From Posidoniimonas polymericola (GTDB lineage: Bacteria > Planctomycetota > Planctomycetia > Pirellulales > Lacipirellulaceae), in assembly GCF_007859935.1 (NCBI RefSeq), contig NZ_SJPO01000014.1, forward strand, positions 62,001 through 126,000: DNA of 64,000 nt, read 5' to 3'. Shown here piece by piece: positions 37,012 through 44,697 of this stretch. Every line of letters starts with the position of its first letter. The first letter of the stretch is position 1. The position numbers and the translations under genes are program-made. The notes under the pieces were generated by a model. The model was not told where the DNA came from. It ran no database searches and worked only from the letters and a program-made list of their open reading frames with translations.

Positions 37012-37091
37012 CGGCTGCCATTTCGTCCGCCGGGGGCGGTTTCAGTCTGACATAGCAGTGTCTGCGGTTTTTCACTTCGCGTGAGACAATC

Positions 37092-37130
37092 GACTTTTGC
37101 CCCTTTCTGCTCGTTCGATGGGACAAAACT
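37092..37130. repeat. TTTTGTCCC inverted repeat, copy 4 (diverged)
   Basis: Left arm GACTTTTGCCCC (37092-37103) and right arm GGGACAAAACT (37120-37130) pair with about two mismatches. It is the same family as the copies at 27445, 27563 and 36969. Confidence 0.65.
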
Positions 37131-37385
37131 GCCGCCCAGCGACTGACTTCCAGGCAGCGGGCTCCTGAGCAAGCCCTGTGGTGGCGCCACCGACGTCGAT
37201 TTCGCAGCGCCGTAGCGGCCGAGCTCACGGCCCACTGCGGGCTCCAAGAATCCAGCGTGCCCCTATTGGACCACCCCGGGGGGCTCTTTTCAGTAAGGAA
37301 ACGGGGCAGCAGGCGAGAAACGCCTGGTCGCCGACTCCCGCCGGGGCGGCGGTTGAAGTAGCCCTCCGCGGCCTGGTGCGTCACA

Positions 37386-37955
37386 ATGGAGACTCACACC
37401 GCCTCTATTGATAACCCTATGCACCACTTTGTCCGCGTCGGCCTGCACGGAGATGTCGGCCGCTTCCGCTCGACCGACAGCGCCCGCTACCAGCGGGGGC
37501 GGCGGGTGATCGTACGCACCAGCCGCGGGCTAGAGACCGGCGAGGTGCTGAGCGTCGCCGAGTCGGCAGAGAGCCAACCCGACGGCGACCTGCTGCGGGC
37601 GATGACCAGCCAGGACCACCTGCTGGCCGAGCGGCTCGAGCAACGCCGCGGCGAGGCCTACGACGCCTGCGTCCGGCTGCTGGCCGAGCGGCGCCTGCAG
37701 GCCGTGCTGATGGACGTCGAGCACCTGTTCGACGGCCAGGGACTGTACTTCCACTTCCTGGGCGATGTGCCCCCCGAGGTCGAGGCCCTCACCGCCGAGC
37801 TCTCGGAGGCCTACGAGGCCAAGGCCCAGATCGGCCGCTTCGCCGAAACCCTGTCGGAGGGCTGCGGCCCCGGCTGCGGCACCGAAGAAGCCAAGGGCCA
37901 AGGCGGCTGCGACTCGTGCGCGGGGTGTGCGGTGGCGAGTGCTTGTAAGAAGTAG
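37386..37955 (+). CDS. PSP1-domain protein with cysteine-rich tail
   Basis: 189 residues from ATG 37386, or 178 from ATG 37419 (MHHFVRVGLHGDVGRF), which may be the truer start. The core is a PSP1 domain: VIVRTSRGLETGEVL near the N-terminus and the C-terminal RRLQAVLMDVEHLFDGQGLYFHFLG. A tail of ~30 residues carries six cysteines in pairs (CGPGC, then CDSCAGC, then a last C), suggesting zinc or Fe-S binding. PSP1 proteins of other bacteria are linked to signalling or sporulation; the function here is unknown. The gene is divergent from bioB. Confidence 0.82.
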   Translation: METHTASIDNPMHHFVRVGLHGDVGRFRSTDSARYQRGRRVIVRTSRGLETGEVLSVAESAESQPDGDLLRAMTSQDHLLAERLEQRRGEAYDACVRLLAERRLQAVLMDVEHLFDGQGLYFHFLGDVPPEVEALTAELSEAYEAKAQIGRFAETLSEGCGPGCGTEEAKGQGGCDSCAGCAVASACKK

Positions 37956-38027
37956 AATGGGGACGGACGGAATCGCCGGTAGGTTGCGGCCCAGCCGCCG
38001 TGTTTCTGACCTGAATGCGAGTTCTCC

Positions 38028-38414
38028 GTGCGTTACTCATGGCGAAGTGCGTTGCTCCTCATGACCGCCGCTTCATTGGTGGCAGCCGCGGTTGCAACAC
38101 TGCCCGAGGAAACTCTGGGCAAGTTACTAGCGAGTATTCTCATAGTCCTCCCGATCCTGAGCTCTACCGCAATTGCAGTCGCCATCTATCCACGCCTTGA
38201 CGGTCTCGTTCGCCGAACAACCGTCGCATGTGCACTAGGAATGGCTTGCGTGATCGCCCTCGGATTGACAATCACTCACCGGCCGCCAGACGGCTACGCT
38301 GTGCTTGGGCTTCTTGGAGTGGTGGGAGTTTGGATTCCGCAACTTGGACTTGTTGCCCTTCTGGCGTGGGTCCGCCGGGATCAGTTGATAGAACAAGAAC
38401 GCGACGAAACATAA
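38028..38414 (+). CDS. Small hypothetical membrane protein
   Basis: 128 residues from GTG 38028, with about four predicted membrane helices (near residues 8-24, 35-53, 64-82 and 93-112) and a charged tail RRDQLIEQERDET. I recognise no family. Base composition is less GC-rich than its neighbours. It lies just before the palindrome cluster, so this may be an accessory gene. Confidence 0.5.
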   Translation: MRYSWRSALLLMTAASLVAAAVATLPEETLGKLLASILIVLPILSSTAIAVAIYPRLDGLVRRTTVACALGMACVIALGLTITHRPPDGYAVLGLLGVVGVWIPQLGLVALLAWVRRDQLIEQERDET

Positions 38415-38891
38415 CAGGTCAACGTGCGACGCTAGTGGTTCCAAGGACTTACATGCTCTCATTGGCCAACGGCCAATCCCACCGTAGCCTAGGGCAACGC
38501 CCTAGGATGGGATACCCGGCAGAGTCCGTTGGCTGAAGGCCAACCTCAACCCACGGGCAACATTGAGATTGGCCTTCAGCCAATGGGCCTGGATTTCGCC
38601 CACGCAGCTAGGGCGTTGCCCCAGGCTACGGTGAGGTTGGGCGTTGCCCAACGACACACTTGGCGCTGCAATCCTCTAGGCGTTCGCCATCGCTGCCCCG
38701 GGACGACGTCATCAAATAGCTCCCTAACCGTCCTCAATTTGCTCTGCTGCGTGTGGCATCTCGCCCAGAAACCGGCTTGCTTGCATTGGCGACCGGCAAA
38801 GCGCAAGATCCATGCGGCCGGCCGTCTGCCGTGTCGCCACGGCCCGCCAGTTTTGCCTGCCTCTTTGGTTCCTACCTCTTGGAGAACGCTA
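38415..38891. other. Gene-free region holding a palindrome cluster
   Basis: About 477 bases. The first half is occupied by the six-hairpin cluster (38461-38652). The rest (38653-38880) has no obvious gene or repeat and leads to the ribosome binding site of the PEP-CTERM gene. Confidence 0.7.
38461..38652. repeat. Two-fold symmetric cluster of six hairpins
   Basis: Six short palindromes follow one another: 38461-38477 (7-bp arms, loop AAC), 38488-38506 (8-bp arms CCTAGGGC/GCCCTAGG, loop AAC), 38528-38544 (GTTGGC/GCCAAC, loop TGAAG), 38568-38584 (ATTGGC/GCCAAT, loop CTTCA), 38608-38624 (6 of 7 paired, loop GTT) and 38636-38652 (7-bp arms, loop GTT). The second three are reverse-complement counterparts of the first three in mirrored order, and the flank CCGTAGCCT is conserved. 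So the whole block is a large inverted repeat built of hairpins. No named family recognised. Confidence 0.85.
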
Positions 38892-39437
38892 ATGCGTTAC
38901 CTTCTACGCTCCTTTGCTGCGCTCGTCTGCGTGGCTGCTGCGGCTACCTCTTCCGCCACCCCGACGCTGCAGTTTGCCAACGACACCGGCTCCAGCGTGA
39001 CGCTGCAGGTCGTAACCGATGACTCTAGCTCGATCGGCGCCGAAGTCGCCATCGAGATCAATGCCGGCCCCACCCTGGAATTGACCGGCGCGACGGTGAA
39101 CACGGCGTTCTGGGACTACGCCAACCCAGGCGATAATCCTTTCATTCCAGGCGCACCGGTTGGCGGCGACTCCTTCGGTCTGTGGACGGACTTTGCACTC
39201 GGTCAGGTCTTCGCCGCTTTTGGCTCCGGGTTCAACCCGATGGGCGTGCATGACTTCATCACCATCGACTACACCGGGTCGGGCTCGCTCATGGCCGAGG
39301 GTTTCCTCGCACAAAACGGGGTCCTCGGGGCCATTCAAACCGCGAATGTCGACCTCGTCGGCGTCCCCGAACCGGCCGCCCTGGCACTGGGCCTGCTGCC
39401 ATTCGTCGCGCTCGCCGGGCGTCGCAACCGCCGCTAG
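38892..39437 (+). CDS. Secreted PEP-CTERM sorting protein of unknown function
   Basis: 181 residues. A signal peptide (LLRSFAALVCVAAAATSSA), a ~130-residue domain rich in Asp, Gly, Thr and Phe, and a C-terminal sorting signal: VPEP, hydrophobic helix, then GRRNRR. Such proteins are exported and processed by an exosortase; none is in the window. ATG 38892 is set by GGAG at 38881-38884. The mature domain resembles cohesin- or beta-sandwich-like surface proteins only loosely. It is followed by a terminator. Confidence 0.85.
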   Translation: MRYLLRSFAALVCVAAAATSSATPTLQFANDTGSSVTLQVVTDDSSSIGAEVAIEINAGPTLELTGATVNTAFWDYANPGDNPFIPGAPVGGDSFGLWTDFALGQVFAAFGSGFNPMGVHDFITIDYTGSGSLMAEGFLAQNGVLGAIQTANVDLVGVPEPAALALGLLPFVALAGRRNRR

Positions 39438-39476
39438 GGAAGCAACCGCTCGCAGAACCTAGTTCGTTACCTCCAC

Positions 39477-39516
39477 AGCCCAAGGGCCGCGCACGGCGTA
39501 GCCTCTGGGCTTTTTT
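39477..39516 (+). terminator. Rho-independent terminator after the PEP-CTERM gene
   Basis: Outer stem AGCCCA (39477-39482) with TGGGCT (39506-39511), continued by AGG/CCT inside, with an inner GCCG/CGGC hairpin. It is followed by TTTTT from 39512. Starts 40 bases after the stop codon. Confidence 0.85.
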
Positions 39517-39570
39517 CGTGCTTCGCACTCGCTGCTGCCGAACGGTCGCCCGTGGTAGAGTAGCGGCATC

Positions 39571-40017
39571 ATGCCCAACGAAATCATCACGCCTGTCCCG
39601 CCCGGATCCGACCTGTACGCGCTCGCCCTCCGGCTGCGGCGGGAGGTGTTCGTGCACGAGCAGCAGGTGCCGGCCGAGCTGGAGTACGACCATCACGACC
39701 TCACTGCGCGGCACTTCGTCTCGCTGGTCGAGGGCGATGTGGTCGCCACGCTGCGGGTGATCCTGCTCGACGAGCACGACAAGATCTCCCGGTTCGCGGT
39801 GCGGCGGTCGTTCCGCGGCCGCGGCGTCGGCCGGCGGCTGCTCGAGCACGTGATCGCGATGCTGGCGGCCGAGGGCCGCACGCGGCAGTCCCTCGAGGCG
39901 CAGGTCTCGGCGATTGGCTTCTACGAGCGGCTCGGCTTCACGGCCTACGGCGAGGTCTACCAGGACGCCGGGATCGACCACCGGCGGATGGTGAACTACC
40001 CGCGTGAGGAAAGATGA
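39571..40017 (+). CDS. GNAT-family N-acetyltransferase (ElaA-like)
   Basis: 148 residues. ALRLRREVFVHEQQVP at the start and the acetyl-CoA loop RRSFRGRGVGRRLLEHV (~residues 74-90) are typical of GNAT enzymes, and SAIGFYERLGFTAYGE is the C-terminal signature. The arrangement is that of ElaA/YitI-type proteins whose substrates are mostly unknown. ATG 39571 is the first start. It stands alone after a terminator. Confidence 0.88.
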   Translation: MPNEIITPVPPGSDLYALALRLRREVFVHEQQVPAELEYDHHDLTARHFVSLVEGDVVATLRVILLDEHDKISRFAVRRSFRGRGVGRRLLEHVIAMLAAEGRTRQSLEAQVSAIGFYERLGFTAYGEVYQDAGIDHRRMVNYPREER

Positions 40018-40087
40018 CCTATCTATTTGACGTGTGCCCGCGATTGCCCGGCCGGAGTGGCCTCGCAAGCCCTAGAAGATCAATTCA

Positions 40088-40540
40088 ATGCCTGTATCCG
40101 CAGTGTTGACTTTCCAGAGTGGGGAGACGCCCGGTCACGACGCGCCTCGGTCGGTCGATCCAGGAGGCAAGTACACCTTCGGGGACAACTTTCCCAAGAT
40201 GATCGACCAACTTGATGAGTCAGCCCGCCAGCTAGGCGTCCCGGAGCCCAGCTCGTTCATCTGGTACAACCCCTTACTTTCAGAGGGAGAACTCAACAAA
40301 CTCACTAGCGAGGAATTCAAGACCCTCGAGGCAAAGTGCAATGCGACCGCGTTCTGGGCTCCCATGGAGAAAGGTATCGCCACGTTCAAAGCGTTGGTGG
40401 ATAAGTACCCGCTCTATTCCTACCTCAACGAGGAAGACGGCACTCGATACTTTATTGCCTTTGAGGTCGCTTGCTACCACGCCGTTCTTGTCGAGGCAGC
40501 CGAGAATGGCGAGACCGGCTTCCACCTGGAGATCTACTAG
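40088..40540 (+). CDS. Hypothetical cytoplasmic protein
   Basis: 150 residues, no signal peptide or membrane helix. Acidic and aromatic-rich (e.g. SSFIWYNPLLSEGELNKLT), with codon use less GC-rich than neighbouring genes. I recognise no family. The continuous frame with normal amino-acid composition supports a real gene. It may be an accessory gene, acquired together with its surroundings. Confidence 0.55.
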   Translation: MPVSAVLTFQSGETPGHDAPRSVDPGGKYTFGDNFPKMIDQLDESARQLGVPEPSSFIWYNPLLSEGELNKLTSEEFKTLEAKCNATAFWAPMEKGIATFKALVDKYPLYSYLNEEDGTRYFIAFEVACYHAVLVEAAENGETGFHLEIY

Positions 40541-40585
40541 CTACGAAGAGGTTGGACCTCGCCCAACATCGGTTCGGCAGCTACG

Positions 40586-40909
40586 CTACTCACCCAGGTC
40601 GCCGAGCGCGGCCAGGTACTCGCTCATCTCGCCGGCGGCGTGGGCGTCGCCCTGGGCGCGGGCGGCCTCGATGCCGTCGCGGAGGTAGGCGCGGGCGTCG
40701 TTGATGCGGCCGAGCTTGGTCAGCTGCTGGCCCGCCATGAAGAACGCCGCGACATAGGGCGGGTCGTCCTTGGTCAGCTCGTCGAGCTTGGCGAGGCTGG
40801 CGTCGTGCTCATCGGCGTTGTCCAGCTCCATCGCCAGGCTGTACCGCAGGAAGGTGTCGGTCGGGTCGTCGGCGAGCATCGCCTCGATCTTTTCGCGTCG
40901 CGTAGTCAT
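40586..40909 (-). CDS. Small tetratricopeptide-repeat protein
   Basis: 107 residues from ATG 40909 (MTTRREKIEAMLADDPTDTF). Two TPR-like helix pairs are seen: FLRYSLAMELDNADEHDASL and FMAGQQLTKLGRINDARAYL. It probably mediates protein contacts; partner unknown. It is divergent from the Kef-type gene, whose start is 139 bases away. The frame stays open upstream to 41482 but that part is antisense to the antiporter. Confidence 0.75.
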   Translation of the reverse strand: MTTRREKIEAMLADDPTDTFLRYSLAMELDNADEHDASLAKLDELTKDDPPYVAAFFMAGQQLTKLGRINDARAYLRDGIEAARAQGDAHAAGEMSEYLAALGDLGE

Positions 40910-41047
40910 GTCGCAGCAGGCTGGGCAAGGTAGGATTGAGGGCGACCCGCAGGGCCGGCTTGCCGTCGGGGCGGCCAAGTGGGATTGTACACCGGTCCGA
41001 GCCAAGGTTCGACGCCTCCCCACCGCAAGTCTCCCGCCCCTACCTGC

Positions 41048-42649
41048 ATGCCCGACCACGTCCTTACCGACCTCTTGATCATCGTCACGGCGGGCCTGGC
41101 GGCCAATATCGTCTGCCAGCGGATTGGCGTGTCGACCATCCTCGGCTACCTGATCGCCGGGGTAGTACTCGGCAAGGCCGTGCTCGGCTGGGTCGCCGAC
41201 GACGCCCACGAGATCGAGACCCTCAGCGAGGCGGGCGTGTTCCTGCTGCTGTTCACGGTCGGCATCGAGTTCTCGATCGACGAGCTGAAGCCACTCGCCT
41301 GGCGGCTGCCGGTCGGGGGGAGCGTGCAGATGCTGCTGGTCGCTTTCCCGGTGGCCGTGTTCTGTTATTGGGCCGGGCTGTCGGCCGCCGCGTCGCTGCT
41401 GGTGGGCGCCGCCCTGGCGTTCAGCTCGACCGTGGTGGTGTTCAAGGCCCTCGGCGAGCTCGGCCAGTCGTCCACACCGCACGGACGCCGGGCGATCGGC
41501 GTCTTGCTGTTCCAGGACATGGCGCTGGTGCCGCTGCTGCTGGTCGTGCCGCTGCTGCAGGGCGAGGCCGCGCCGGGCTGGCGGGAGCTGACGGAGCTCG
41601 CGCTAGCGACCGTGGCGTTCATCGGCGCAGTGGCGCTCGCACGGATCGTGATCAACGGCTACCTGGCGCCGGCGCTGTCGGCGCTGCGGAGCCCCGACCT
41701 GATGGTGCTGCTGGCGGTGGTTGCGCTCGGCGGGATGTCGCTGTTCGCCCACCGGCTGCACCTGCCGGCGGCCCTCGGGGCGTTCGCGGCGGGTCTGCTG
41801 TTCGGCGGCAACCGCTGGAGCGCCCAGGTCGACTCGCTGGTGCTGCCCTTCCGCGAGACTTTCTCCGCGGTCTTCTTTATCAGCCTTGGGCTGCTGCTCA
41901 AGCCGGACCTCAACCCGATGATCGTCGGGCCGATGCTGCTGGCGTTAATCGCCATCAAGATGCTGGCGGCGACCGCGGCGATGTGGATCACCGGTTTGCG
42001 ACCCCGCGCCGCGCTCGGCATGGGGCTGGGCCTGGCGCACGTTGGCGAGTTCGCGTTTTTCCTAGGGCGTATCGCCATGGAGTCGGGCGTGCTGACGCGG
42101 GAGGAATACCAGCGGATGGCGGCCGTGGCGCTCGGCTCGCTGCTGATCACGCCGCTGCTCCTGCGGGTCGGCCTCAAGTGGACCGACGGCCGCGGCGAGA
42201 ACGTCGACGAGGCCCCGAGGACCGAGCTAGCCAAGCCCCACATGGCGGTGGTGATCGGAGTCGGCCCGGTCGGCAAGCAGGTCGCCAGCTTCTTGGAGAC
42301 CCGCGGCGTTGAGGTCACGATGGTCGACCGCAGCCCGGTCAACCTGTACCCATTCAGCCAGCTCGGCTTCACCACCGCCGCAGGCGACGCCACCCACGTC
42401 GACGTCCTACGCGCGGCCCACGTCCCCGACGCCGGCATGGTGGTGGTGTGCGTGCCCACTGACTCCGACGCGCTGCAGATCGTCAGCACGGTGCGCCGCC
42501 TAAACGCGGCCGCCAACGTCGTGGTGCGGTGCCGCTACCAGAGCAACGCCGAAGGGATCAGCCGAGCCGGCGCGGCGCTCGTGGTAAGCGAAGAGCGGAT
42601 GACCTACGAGCGGCTGGTGGCGGAACTCGAGGGGCGGCTGAGCGAGTGA
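41048..42649 (+). CDS. Kef-type cation:proton antiporter (CPA2) with TrkA-N domain
   Basis: 533 residues from ATG 41048. About twelve membrane helices are present, with VSTILGYLIAGVVLGKAVLG near the N-terminus, AFSSTVVVFKALGELGQ and GVLLFQDMALVPLLL. The last ~140 residues are a nucleotide-binding RCK/TrkA-N domain (VVIGVGPVGKQVASFLETRG). The family exchanges K+ or Na+ for protons across the inner membrane, gated by nucleotide or glutathione ligands. No ancillary KefF/G protein is nearby. It converges on a methyltransferase gene after 11 bases. Confidence 0.92.
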   Translation: MPDHVLTDLLIIVTAGLAANIVCQRIGVSTILGYLIAGVVLGKAVLGWVADDAHEIETLSEAGVFLLLFTVGIEFSIDELKPLAWRLPVGGSVQMLLVAFPVAVFCYWAGLSAAASLLVGAALAFSSTVVVFKALGELGQSSTPHGRRAIGVLLFQDMALVPLLLVVPLLQGEAAPGWRELTELALATVAFIGAVALARIVINGYLAPALSALRSPDLMVLLAVVALGGMSLFAHRLHLPAALGAFAAGLLFGGNRWSAQVDSLVLPFRETFSAVFFISLGLLLKPDLNPMIVGPMLLALIAIKMLAATAAMWITGLRPRAALGMGLGLAHVGEFAFFLGRIAMESGVLTREEYQRMAAVALGSLLITPLLLRVGLKWTDGRGENVDEAPRTELAKPHMAVVIGVGPVGKQVASFLETRGVEVTMVDRSPVNLYPFSQLGFTTAAGDATHVDVLRAAHVPDAGMVVVCVPTDSDALQIVSTVRRLNAAANVVVRCRYQSNAEGISRAGAALVVSEERMTYERLVAELEGRLSE

Positions 42650-42660
42650 TCAGAAAAAAG

Positions 42661-43434
42661 TTAAGACTTCGTGCACATAAAGATCTCTTTGGTCGACGGG
42701 TAAGCAAGCCCATAGCGTAGCGTCTCTTCTTCGGGCATGCCGTCGACACTTAACACTTCAACTTCAAACCCGGTGTCCCTTAGGCGATTGGCAATGTCGA
42801 GCCCAAATAGCCTGACATGGTCTTCCTGCTTGAAGTGCTTGAGCCGATCAGCAGGGGTAGTTACCCGAGGATCTTCGAAGGTCTTTTCTCCGTAGATCGG
42901 GACCATCACCAACGTCAATCCGCGAGGTCGAGATACGCGGAACAGCTCTGACATTGCCAAGCGATCGTCCTCAATGTGTTCGAGAACGTGCGAACACCAG
43001 ATGAGGGAAAAGAGATTGTCCTCCAGCTCGAGATTTGTAATGTCCATGAGACGCATCGCTTCGGGTGACATTAAATCAACGCTGAGGTACTTACCCGAGA
43101 TCGATCGGAGCCAAGGCTCGATAAAACTCTCTGGAGCGAAATGTAGCGTGCTGTCGGCGTGCCCCGGCAGTTTCTCTTTGAGTGCGTAGTGGGCAAACCG
43201 GTGCCGCTCGGAAGATCCACACGACGGACAAATGCAGCTCTCAGCAGGCTTATTCGGAAAGGAACGCCGAATAAACGCGTGACCTGTCCAACCGCAAATT
43301 GGGCATTCCTTGCTCGAGCCCATGGATAAGTACGCTATCCTGATTGGCTTTAGAAAACCTGACAACACTCGCTTCAGTTTTCGCTGCACTCTGAGCCTCC
43401 GCGTACCTGTAGTCACCGTGCGTAAGAGATCCAT
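42661..43434 (-). CDS. Class I SAM-dependent methyltransferase with zinc-ribbon-like N-terminus
   Basis: 257 residues. The N-terminal third has CPICGWTG (~residue 45) and CICPSCGSSERHR (~67), two knuckles of a putative zinc ribbon. The rest is a methyltransferase fold with LSVDLMSPEAM, WCSHVLEHIEDDRLAMSELF and RPRGLTLVMVPIYGE, as in UbiE/type 11 methyltransferases. Substrate unknown; such proteins are often found in polysaccharide or secondary-metabolite loci. The gene is clearly less GC-rich than its surroundings, which suggests transfer. The stop lies 11 bases from the Kef-type gene stop. Confidence 0.8.
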   Translation of the reverse strand: MDLLRTVTTGTRRLRVQRKLKRVLSGFLKPIRIAYLSMGSSKECPICGWTGHAFIRRSFPNKPAESCICPSCGSSERHRFAHYALKEKLPGHADSTLHFAPESFIEPWLRSISGKYLSVDLMSPEAMRLMDITNLELEDNLFSLIWCSHVLEHIEDDRLAMSELFRVSRPRGLTLVMVPIYGEKTFEDPRVTTPADRLKHFKQEDHVRLFGLDIANRLRDTGFEVEVLSVDGMPEEETLRYGLAYPSTKEIFMCTKS

Positions 43435-43488
43435 TCTAACATCGACTGTCTTTGACAGGCGATGAAAATATTGCGGGCCGAGGGACCA

Positions 43489-44529
43489 TCACTCCCCGCC
43501 GCGGTACACCTGCTGCCCCAGCACATTCCGGCGCGAGCTCAGCGCCGCGTCGGCGTCAGTCTCTGAGAGGATGACCATCATCATCTGCAATTTGGCGTCG
43601 GTGTCGTCGGCGTAGTGGACGATCAGGGCCTCGGGCGTCATCGGTGGCTTCGGGCTGCCCCACTCGGGCAGGCGTTGGTGGCTGATGATGATGTGCTCGA
43701 GCCGCAGCATGCTCTCGGCGTCGGGCGCCTCCTGGCCGTCGCGTTCCATGGCGGCGGCCGCCTCGCGGATCATGTCACGGCCCTGCAGGATGTGGCCGAC
43801 CAGTGAGCCGGCGGCCGTGTACTCGGCGCCAACCGGCGAGGTCCGCAGCTCGCGGAGCTTGCCGATGTCGTGCAGGATGGCGCCGGCGGCCACCATGCCA
43901 ACGTCCAGCGGCGGCGTCATGTCGGGGTAGATGTCGGCGTACCGCTCGGCCAGCAGGAGGGCGTTGGTCGCCACGTTGCGGACGTGCTCCAGGTAGCCGC
44001 CGGCGAACGCGTGGTGGTTGCGGCTGGCGGCCGGCCAAACCAAGAGGTCGTCGCGGTGCTCGTCGAGCAAGCCGAGGACGAGCGTCTGCAGCGGCCCCTC
44101 GGCGATCTTCTCCTCGGCCATCGCGCGGAGGTCGGCGAACATCTCCTCGAAGTCGAAACGCGACCGCGGCTGGCACATGGTCGGGTCGAAGCCGTCGGCC
44201 TGGTCGGTCTCCTCGACCGGGCGGATCAGGCGGATGTCGAGCTGCGGGCCGTAGGTGGTCTCGTGGTACAGGGCGCGGAGCTTGTAGAACCCGCCGACCT
44301 GCCACTCGGTGTTGCACTTCTGGGCGTGCGGGGCGTCGCTCCAGATGGGGAAGCTCACCTGCCGCCCGGCATCCTGGAAGGTCACCCGCCAGTAGGGCTT
44401 GCCGTCCTTGGTGGTGAGCTGGGTCTTCTCGGCCAGCAGGGCGAAAAAGTCGGCCTCCTGGCCGTTGGTCAGCTCGCCCAGCGGGGTGATGGGCGAAGAT
44501 TCACCGGACTTGTCGAATAGCTCTGCCAA
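43489..44529 (-). CDS. HD-domain protein with OB-fold, YhaM-like 3'-5' exoribonuclease
   Basis: 346 residues if TTG 44529 is the start. An OB-fold-like nucleic acid binding region (residues ~20-110, with TKDGKPYWRVTFQDAGRQ) is followed by an HD phosphohydrolase domain with AAGAILHDIGKLREL (~210-225) and other histidines, e.g. in FAGGYLEHVRNV and IIISHQRL. YhaM-type enzymes degrade RNA or single-stranded DNA from the 3' end. The frame is open to 44574, but those codons lie in the terminal repeat of a MITE-like element, so the downstream TTG (with AAGGA upstream) is preferred. Confidence 0.8.
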   Translation of the reverse strand: MAELFDKSGESSPITPLGELTNGQEADFFALLAEKTQLTTKDGKPYWRVTFQDAGRQVSFPIWSDAPHAQKCNTEWQVGGFYKLRALYHETTYGPQLDIRLIRPVEETDQADGFDPTMCQPRSRFDFEEMFADLRAMAEEKIAEGPLQTLVLGLLDEHRDDLLVWPAASRNHHAFAGGYLEHVRNVATNALLLAERYADIYPDMTPPLDVGMVAAGAILHDIGKLRELRTSPVGAEYTAAGSLVGHILQGRDMIREAAAAMERDGQEAPDAESMLRLEHIIISHQRLPEWGSPKPPMTPEALIVHYADDTDAKLQMMMVILSETDADAALSSRRNVLGQQVYRGGE

Positions 44530-44557
44530 CGCTCTGCGATCCTTAGCGTGAATGTTG

Positions 44558-44697
44558 AACCGCCAAGACGCCAAGACGCCAAGGCTCGGGAGGATAGTCT
44601 AACGGAGTCGGCGGCCGGTAGGCGAGCGCCGCCCACCCAAACCAAGTGCCAAACGCTCGCTAGCGTCGTTCTTGGCGACTTGGCGACTTGGCGGTTT
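44558..44697. mobile_element. MITE-like element with CGCCAAG terminal inverted repeats
   Basis: Left end 44558-44583 is three near-tandem copies of CGCCAAGA. Right end 44671-44697 is the reverse complement of it with two mismatches (24 of 26). The 87 bases between hold no gene. Total ~140 bp, no transposase inside, so at most a non-autonomous element. I could not recognise a clear target duplication. The left end overlaps the apparent start of the HD gene and the right end contains the stop codon of the acyltransferase gene. Confidence 0.7.

Larger units (their letters stand above)
36866..37385. other. Gene-free region with dispersed inverted repeats (bioB upstream)
   Basis: About 520 bases with no supportable gene, between divergent bioB and the PSP1 gene. 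It carries two more TTTTGTCCC inverted repeats (36969-37011 and 37092-37130) and a segment at 37260-37306 resembling 27296-27342 in reverse orientation. bioB promoter elements were not recognised. Confidence 0.65.

Noticed and set aside
38461..38652. CRISPR array
   Set aside because: The units are palindromes of differing sequence, not direct repeats with unique spacers, and no cas gene is present.
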